DNA from: Oscillospiraceae bacterium
GTDB lineage: Bacteria > Bacillota > Clostridia > Oscillospirales > Acutalibacteraceae
Reading direction: 5' to 3'
Length of the DNA stretch: 37,643 nt
Assembly: GCA_029227055.1 (NCBI GenBank)
Contig: JAQXZE010000027.1
Location: 1 to 37,643, forward strand
Numbering within the stretch: the first letter of the stretch is position 1; each line of letters begins with the position of its first letter. Position numbers and translations under genes: made by a program. Under the pieces are notes generated by a model. It saw nothing but the letters and a program-made list of their open reading frames with translations, was not told the DNA's origin and did no database searches. Shown piece after piece: positions 32,760-37,643 of this stretch.

Positions 32760-34133
32760 GTGCTTGAAATTTCAAAAAAGACAAATTTATTGGAACAATC
32801 AATGTATAAATACTCTCTACAGGATGTAGCAGAGCCTAATCTCTACAGGGATTTATACAGCTATGACGACATCCCGAAGGTTGCCTTCAACCACAGACGA
32901 GTTCCTATGAGTATGCCAAAGGAAATCTGGATTACCGACACCTCTCTTCGTGACGGTCAGCAGTCGGTAGAGCCCTATACAGTAGATCAGATAGTTCAGC
33001 TTTATAAATATATGTCAAAGCTCGGCGGTCCTTTTGGAATTATCAGACAAACCGAGTTTTTCGTTTACAGTAAAAAAGACAGAGAAGCACTTTTAAAATG
33101 TCAGGAATTAGGTCTTAAATTCCCCGAAATTACTACTTGGATCAGAGCCAACAAGGAAGACTTCAAATTGGTTCGCGATTTAGGTATCAGGGAGACGGGA
33201 ATTTTGGTTTCCTGCAGTGACTATCACATATTTAAAAAGCTTAAAATGACAAGGCGTCAGGCTTTGGATACATATCTTGCCGCAGTCTCAGAGGCTTTTG
33301 AGGCGGGTGTTATGCCAAGATGTCACCTTGAAGATATAACCCGTGCCGACTTCTACGGCTTTGTTGTGCCTTTTGTAAACGAGCTTATGAATATGTCAAA
33401 GGAAGCAGGCATTCCCGTTAGAATTCGCGCTTGTGACACTATGGGATACGGTGTTCCCTACAGTGAGGTAGCCCTACCTAGAAGTGTACCGGGCATTATC
33501 TACGGTCTTCAGCACTATTCCGATGTTCCGAGCGAGATGCTCGAATGGCACGGTCATAATGACTTTTATAAGTCGGTTGCAAACGCCTCTACCGCTTGGC
33601 TTTACGGTGCATCTGCCGTTAACTGCTCATTGCTCGGTATCGGAGAGCGTACAGGTAACATTCCGCTTGAAGCAATGGTTATGGAATATGCATCTCTTCG
33701 CGGCTCCTTTGACGGAATGGACCCCACAGTAATCACAGAAATTGCAGAATTTTTCAAAAAGGATATGGGATACACAATTCCGCCGATGACTCCCTTTGTA
33801 GGCAGAAACTTTAATGTAACAAGAGCAGGTATCCATGCAGACGGTCTTTTAAAGGACGAAGAAATCTACAATATTTTTAATACCGATAAAATACTTAACC
33901 GTCCCGTTTCGGTACTTCTCGGCAAAGCATCAGGTCTTGCAGGTATTGCATATTGGATTAACCAGAACTATAACCTCAAGGGCGATAATACCGTTGATAA
34001 GAGAAGCGAACTTGTAATAAAGCTTAAAGAATGGATAGACAAAGAGTACGAGGACGGCAGACAGACTACCCTTTCTAATGACGAGCTTGAAGAAAAGATT
34101 GCCGAGCTTTCAAACGGCAAATTAGGAGGATAA
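32760..34133 (+). CDS. Re-type citrate synthase (isopropylmalate/homocitrate synthase superfamily)
   Basis: The 457-residue protein shows the DRE-TIM superfamily signature TDTSLRDGQQ (Asp60, Arg64, Asp65), catalytic metal ligands in EWHGHND (His264, His266) and the closing AGIHADGLLKDEEIYNIF. Unlike leucine-pathway enzymes it has no C-terminal LeuA regulatory domain. The length and the following aconitase and isocitrate dehydrogenase genes fit Re-citrate synthase of Clostridium kluyveri type, which makes citrate from oxaloacetate and acetyl-CoA. Homocitrate synthase is the alternative. The start is GTG at 32760, with GGACGGTGAG upstream; a later ATG (32802) has no ribosome site. Confidence 0.8.
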   Translation: MLEISKKTNLLEQSMYKYSLQDVAEPNLYRDLYSYDDIPKVAFNHRRVPMSMPKEIWITDTSLRDGQQSVEPYTVDQIVQLYKYMSKLGGPFGIIRQTEFFVYSKKDREALLKCQELGLKFPEITTWIRANKEDFKLVRDLGIRETGILVSCSDYHIFKKLKMTRRQALDTYLAAVSEAFEAGVMPRCHLEDITRADFYGFVVPFVNELMNMSKEAGIPVRIRACDTMGYGVPYSEVALPRSVPGIIYGLQHYSDVPSEMLEWHGHNDFYKSVANASTAWLYGASAVNCSLLGIGERTGNIPLEAMVMEYASLRGSFDGMDPTVITEIAEFFKKDMGYTIPPMTPFVGRNFNVTRAGIHADGLLKDEEIYNIFNTDKILNRPVSVLLGKASGLAGIAYWINQNYNLKGDNTVDKRSELVIKLKEWIDKEYEDGRQTTLSNDELEEKIAELSNGKLGG

Positions 34134-34134
34134 T

Positions 34135-34779
34135 ATGATAGAGCATAAAACCTTATCGTTAGCCGACCAGGTTTTTGAACACCTAGAAACCGATATTTTA
34201 AGCGGTAAATATCCTCGCGGCGAGGTTTTAACCGAAGCTCACCTATCAGCAGAGCTAGGTGTTAGCCGCACCCCCGTAAGAGAGGCGCTTAGGCGTCTTG
34301 CCCAAGAGCATCTTATTGAGGAGACACCAAAGGGCAATATTGTTATAGGTATCTCTGAAAAGGACCTTGAGGATATTTTCGTTATAAGAGAGCACATTGA
34401 GGGCTTGGCTGCCGCAGCTGCTGCTAAAAACCGAACCGATGAGCAGCTCAAAGAATTGCTTAAAACAATCGAACTTCAGGAATTTTATGTTTCAAAGCAG
34501 GACTGTGACGAAATAAAGCTTATGGATACCGAGTTTCATAGGCTTGTATATTCTGCTAGCGGCGGAATTACCTTTTTTGACACTTTAGAGCCTTTACATA
34601 AAAAGATACAAAAATACCGTCGTGCCGCTGTTTCAGACCATAGCCGCGCAACCCACTCTGTTGAAGAGCACAGAAAAATTTACGAGGCTATTGCGGCAAA
34701 AGACAGCGCTACTGCAAAGGCTGTTACCGTTGAGCATATTAAGAATGCCCACATTCACATTGTAAAGAAAGGAAACTAA
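34135..34779 (+). CDS. GntR-family (FadR subfamily, FCD domain) transcriptional regulator
   Basis: The 214-residue protein has a winged HTH at about 8-72 (ILSGKYPRGEVLTEAHLSAE; GVSRTPVREALRRLAQEHLI) and a helical FCD effector domain at about 80-205. The FCD domain carries the likely metal/acid ligands (D-x-x-x-H in LMDTEFHRLV; EEHRKIYEAI; EHIKNAHIH). FCD regulators often sense carboxylic acids, and citrate or a similar acid would suit this operon. It starts 1 bp after the citrate synthase stop, with GGAGG inside the preceding gene. It should bind the palindrome at 32720-32741. Confidence 0.88.
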   Translation: MIEHKTLSLADQVFEHLETDILSGKYPRGEVLTEAHLSAELGVSRTPVREALRRLAQEHLIEETPKGNIVIGISEKDLEDIFVIREHIEGLAAAAAAKNRTDEQLKELLKTIELQEFYVSKQDCDEIKLMDTEFHRLVYSASGGITFFDTLEPLHKKIQKYRRAAVSDHSRATHSVEEHRKIYEAIAAKDSATAKAVTVEHIKNAHIHIVKKGN

Positions 34780-34783
34780 AAAA

Positions 34784-36709
34784 ATGGGATATACAATAGC
34801 ACAAAAGATTATCCGCGAGCATTTAGTAAGCGGAGAAATGAAGGTCGGAGAGGAAATTTCAATTAAAATCGACCAAACCTTAACACAGGATGCTACAGGT
34901 ACAATGGCTTACCTCGAGTTTGAGACTATGGGTCTTGACAGGGTAAAAACCGAGAAAAGCGTTGCTTATATCGACCATAATACACTTCAGTCAGGCTTTG
35001 AGAATGCCGATGACCACCGCTATATTCAAAGTGTTGCGGCAAAGCATGGTATTTACTTCTCCCGTCCCGGAAACGGTATCTGCCATCAGGTACACCTAGA
35101 GCGCTTCGGCAAGCCAGGTAAAACCCTTATTGGTTCCGACAGCCATACCCCCACAGGCGGCGGTATCGGTATGCTCGCAATGGGAGCCGGCGGTCTTGAT
35201 GTTGCGGTTGCTATGGGCGGCGGCGCATACTATATTACAATGCCTAAAATGTACAAGGTCAATTTAACAGGTAAACTTCGTCCTTTTGTAAGCGCAAAGG
35301 ATATAAGCCTTGAAATTCTGCGTATTTTGTCAGTAAAAGGCGGTGTTGGCGCTATTATCGAATGGGGCGGCGAGGGTATTAAAAACCTATCTGTTCCTGA
35401 GCGTGCTACCATTACAAATATGGGTACCGAGCTTGGCGCTACTACCTCTATCTTCCCCTCTGACGAAGTTACAAAGGCTTTCTTAGAGGCAGAGGGCAGG
35501 GGCGAGGATTATATTCCGCTCCAAAGCGATGCTGATGCGGTTTACGACCGTATAATCGACATTAATCTTGACGAATTAAAGCCGCTTATTGCTTGTCCGC
35601 ATAGCCCTGATAATGTAGTTACTGTTGAATCTTTAAAGGGCACCAAGGTTGATCAGGTTTGCATCGGCTCTTGTACAAACTCTTCACTTTTAGATATGCT
35701 AAAGGTTGCCGCTCTCTTAAAGGGCAAAACCATAAAGCCGTCGGTTAGCCTTTCAATTTCTCCGGGCTCTCGTCAGGTGCTTACAATGCTTGCCGACTGC
35801 GGTGCATTAAGCGATATTTTAGCATCGGGTGCGCGTCTTTTAGAGTGTGCTTGCGGTCCTTGTATCGGAATGGGCTTCTCCCCAAATTCCGCAGGTGTGT
35901 CACTTCGTACCTTCAACCGCAATTTTGAGGGCAGAAGCGGTACTGCTGATGCAGGTGTTTACCTCGTTTCCCCCGAAACTGCAGTTGCGGCAGCCCTTAC
36001 AGGCGAAATCACCTGTCCTACCCTTTTAGGCGAGATGCCAAAGGTTACTATGCCCGAAGGCTTTAAGGTAGACGACTCGGCAGTTTTAGCCCCTGCATCC
36101 TTAGAAATTGCAAAGGACCTAGAGGTGCTCAGAGGCCCCAACATAAAGCCCTTCCCTGAGGCTCGTCCCCAAGCGGACAACCTTACAGCCCGCCTCGTTT
36201 TAAAGGTTGGCGATAATATCACAACCGACCATATTATGCCGGCAGGTGCAAAAATTTTACCCTACCGCTCAAATATCCCACATCTATCACAGTTCTGCTT
36301 CGGCGTTTGCGATAAAACTTTCCCTGAGCGTGCGAAGGCGCTTGGTCAAAGCATTGTTGTTGGTGGCAGCAACTACGGTCAGGGCTCGTCCCGTGAACAC
36401 GCAGCCTTAGTTCCTATGTATTTAGGCGTTAGAGTAGTTATTGCAAAGAGCTTTGCCCGTATTCATGCGGCAAATCTTATCAATGCAGGTATTATGCCGC
36501 TGACATTTGCTAATCCCGACGATTACGATAAGCTAAACGAGGGCGATTCTTTAAATCTATCAGATGTTTTTGTAGGTATGGACAAGGGTAAAATCACCCT
36601 TAAAAATACCGACACAGGCGAGGAATTTATACTCGACTGTTCATTTACAGACCGTCAGAAAGCCATCCTCAAAGCAGGCGGACTTTTACAGTATACAAAA
36701 GAGAACTAA
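34784..36709 (+). CDS. Aconitate hydratase, short clostridial form
   Basis: The 641-residue protein is shorter than bacterial AcnA (about 890) but carries both the catalytic core and the swivel domain. The 4Fe-4S ligands are Cys297 (CIGSCTNSS) and Cys357/Cys360 (ACGPCIGMG). Other motifs are DSHTPTGGGIGMLAMGAGG, GDNITTDHIMPAG and the swivel GGSNYGQGSSREHAAL. It converts citrate to isocitrate. AAAGGAAAC precedes the ATG, 4 bp after the regulator stop. The oxygen-labile cluster suits an anaerobe. Confidence 0.92.
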   Translation: MGYTIAQKIIREHLVSGEMKVGEEISIKIDQTLTQDATGTMAYLEFETMGLDRVKTEKSVAYIDHNTLQSGFENADDHRYIQSVAAKHGIYFSRPGNGICHQVHLERFGKPGKTLIGSDSHTPTGGGIGMLAMGAGGLDVAVAMGGGAYYITMPKMYKVNLTGKLRPFVSAKDISLEILRILSVKGGVGAIIEWGGEGIKNLSVPERATITNMGTELGATTSIFPSDEVTKAFLEAEGRGEDYIPLQSDADAVYDRIIDINLDELKPLIACPHSPDNVVTVESLKGTKVDQVCIGSCTNSSLLDMLKVAALLKGKTIKPSVSLSISPGSRQVLTMLADCGALSDILASGARLLECACGPCIGMGFSPNSAGVSLRTFNRNFEGRSGTADAGVYLVSPETAVAAALTGEITCPTLLGEMPKVTMPEGFKVDDSAVLAPASLEIAKDLEVLRGPNIKPFPEARPQADNLTARLVLKVGDNITTDHIMPAGAKILPYRSNIPHLSQFCFGVCDKTFPERAKALGQSIVVGGSNYGQGSSREHAALVPMYLGVRVVIAKSFARIHAANLINAGIMPLTFANPDDYDKLNEGDSLNLSDVFVGMDKGKITLKNTDTGEEFILDCSFTDRQKAILKAGGLLQYTKEN

Positions 36710-36728
36710 ACTCTGGGAGGCATAAAAA

Positions 36729-37643
36729 TTGAGCGACAAGAAATATGTTGATGCAGCTGTTGAGCAATTCCGCACAATTTTAGAAGAGCAGATTGCCCGT
36801 CAGCGCAAAATGGAAAGTGAACAAAAATATACCGACTACAAAAATCTCGATAAAATCATCATCGGCGTTTGCAGCGGTGACGGTATAGGCCCGATTATTT
36901 CGGCAGAATCTGAGCGTCTTCTTTCCTTTATTTTAAAGGATGAAATTGCATCGGGCAAGGTAGAGCTTCGCAAAATCGAAGGTCTTACCATAGAAAACCG
37001 AATTGCAAAAAACAAGGCTATTCCTGACGATGTTTTGGCAGAAATCAAGGCCTGTAATGTAATTCTCAAAGGCCCCACAACAACCCTTAAGGGCGGCGCT
37101 TTAGAAAGCGCTAATGTTGCAATGCGAAGAGAGCTTGACCTGTATGCCAATGTACGCCCCGTAGCTATTCCCGAAGAGAATATCGACTGGACCTTCTTCC
37201 GCGAGAATACTGAGGGCGAGTATGTTTTAGGTTCAAAAGGCGTTGAAATTCCCGACACATTAGCCTGTGACTTTAAGGTTACCACGAATGCGGGTACAAG
37301 AAGAATTGCAAGGGCTGCATTTGAATATGCAAGAAACAACGGTAAAACAAATGTTGCCATTGTTACAAAGGCAAATATTATGAAAAAGACCGATGGTAAG
37401 TTCTCTGAAATCTGCCACGATGTTGCAAAGGATTACCCCGAGATTACCGCAGAGGATTGGTACATTGATATTATGACCGCAAATCTTGTGAACCCTGCAA
37501 TACGCTCTAAGTTTGAGGTTTTCGTGCTTCCTAATCTTTACGGTGATATCATTACCGACGAGGCAGCTCAGCTTCAGGGCGGCGTAGGCACCGCAGGAAG
37601 TGCAAACTTAGGTGATGTTTATTCGATGTTCGAGGCAATTCAC
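36729..37643 (+). CDS. Isocitrate dehydrogenase (isocitrate/isopropylmalate dehydrogenase family), 3' truncated by window edge
   Basis: The frame starts at TTG (36729), with GGGAGG at good spacing, and is open to the edge (305 residues). A helical extension of about 45 residues (EEQIARQRKMESEQ) precedes the Rossmann-like core GVCSGDGIGP. Substrate and catalytic motifs include ANVRPV, R158-ENTEGEY, TKANIMKKTDGKF and LPNLYGDIITDEAAQLQGG. The coenzyme loop beyond GSANLGD is cut off, so NAD or NADP use cannot be read. Given the citrate synthase and aconitase genes before it, isocitrate rather than isopropylmalate is the substrate, producing 2-oxoglutarate for glutamate. Confidence 0.88.
   Translation, partial: MSDKKYVDAAVEQFRTILEEQIARQRKMESEQKYTDYKNLDKIIIGVCSGDGIGPIISAESERLLSFILKDEIASGKVELRKIEGLTIENRIAKNKAIPDDVLAEIKACNVILKGPTTTLKGGALESANVAMRRELDLYANVRPVAIPEENIDWTFFRENTEGEYVLGSKGVEIPDTLACDFKVTTNAGTRRIARAAFEYARNNGKTNVAIVTKANIMKKTDGKFSEICHDVAKDYPEITAEDWYIDIMTANLVNPAIRSKFEVFVLPNLYGDIITDEAAQLQGGVGTAGSANLGDVYSMFEAIH

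Noticed and set aside
36836-37360. Minus-strand 174-codon frame
   Set aside because: It is a shadow of the isocitrate dehydrogenase gene, whose TTG-started frame carries all family motifs.
1-37643. tRNA, rRNA, CRISPR arrays, prophage or transposase genes
   Set aside because: I scanned by eye for tRNA 3' ends with cloverleafs, regularly spaced direct repeats and transposase motifs and found none I could support.

Overview
The window looks like chromosome from a low-GC, Gram-positive anaerobe of the class Clostridia, perhaps an Oscillospiraceae/Ruminococcaceae gut or rumen fibre degrader. The supports are strong AGGAGG-type ribosome sites with some GTG/TTG starts, lipoprotein and C-terminally anchored surface proteins, two dockerin-like modules, and a Re-type citrate synthase/aconitase/isocitrate dehydrogenase operon. 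I ran no similarity search; all family names come from motif recognition.

Layout. (1) 1-4538 is a patchwork: the tail of an AraC-type regulator, a palindromic MITE-like element, a small SGNH hydrolase, a repeat-containing membrane-anchored surface protein (minus strand), and divergent from it a multi-TM/LuxR-HTH one-component regulator. (2) 4640-5268 is a gene-poor gap with two U-tracted hairpins on the minus strand. (3) 5269-26047 is one long co-directional minus-strand gene train, read from 26047 down: anchored lectin-like protein, MalF-like and MalG-like permeases, lipoprotein solute-binding protein, second anchored lectin-like protein, lipoprotein TIM-barrel enzyme, 917-aa dockerin protein, 1431-aa module/dockerin/enzyme fusion, two near-identical cytoplasmic enzymes, and an 840-aa modular surface protein. 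(4) 26048-26995 is an AT-rich regulatory region with a perfect cre site and a two-turn direct repeat. (5) 26996-27982 holds three small genes of unknown function; divergent from them are a YfcE/MJ0936-type phosphoesterase and a cation diffusion facilitator. (6) 29750-30165 is an orphan minus-strand transcription unit with a consensus promoter, no real ORF, and four repeated start-codon/early-stop modules. (7) 30271-32351 is a glycosyltransferase/Stealth phosphotransferase pair. (8) 32400-32640 is a multi-hairpin repeat element. (9) 32698 to the end is the citrate synthase, GntR regulator, aconitase, isocitrate dehydrogenase operon, running off the right edge.

The most interesting system is the gene train at 5269-26047. 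I read it as a Gram-positive polysaccharide-utilisation locus. Four paralogues of one TIM-barrel glycosidase-like family (shared MPI-GGF-GP start, D-E-P, (Y/W)D(H/N)Y and Q-A motifs) are placed in three compartments: secreted with a dockerin, membrane-tethered lipoprotein, and cytoplasm (two copies). A second family, a roughly 180-residue beta-rich module that often opens with DGVY and contains a D-x-D-x-D stretch followed by KLGIWFN-like residues, is repeated in the large secreted proteins. An ABC importer without its own ATPase connects outside and inside. The substrate cannot be told from sequence.

The right-end operon should make 2-oxoglutarate (glutamate precursor) from oxaloacetate and acetyl-CoA. 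It carries its own FCD-type GntR regulator, and a 22-bp palindrome with the TTGTATACAA core sits on the -10 of a consensus promoter, so autoregulation is a direct prediction.
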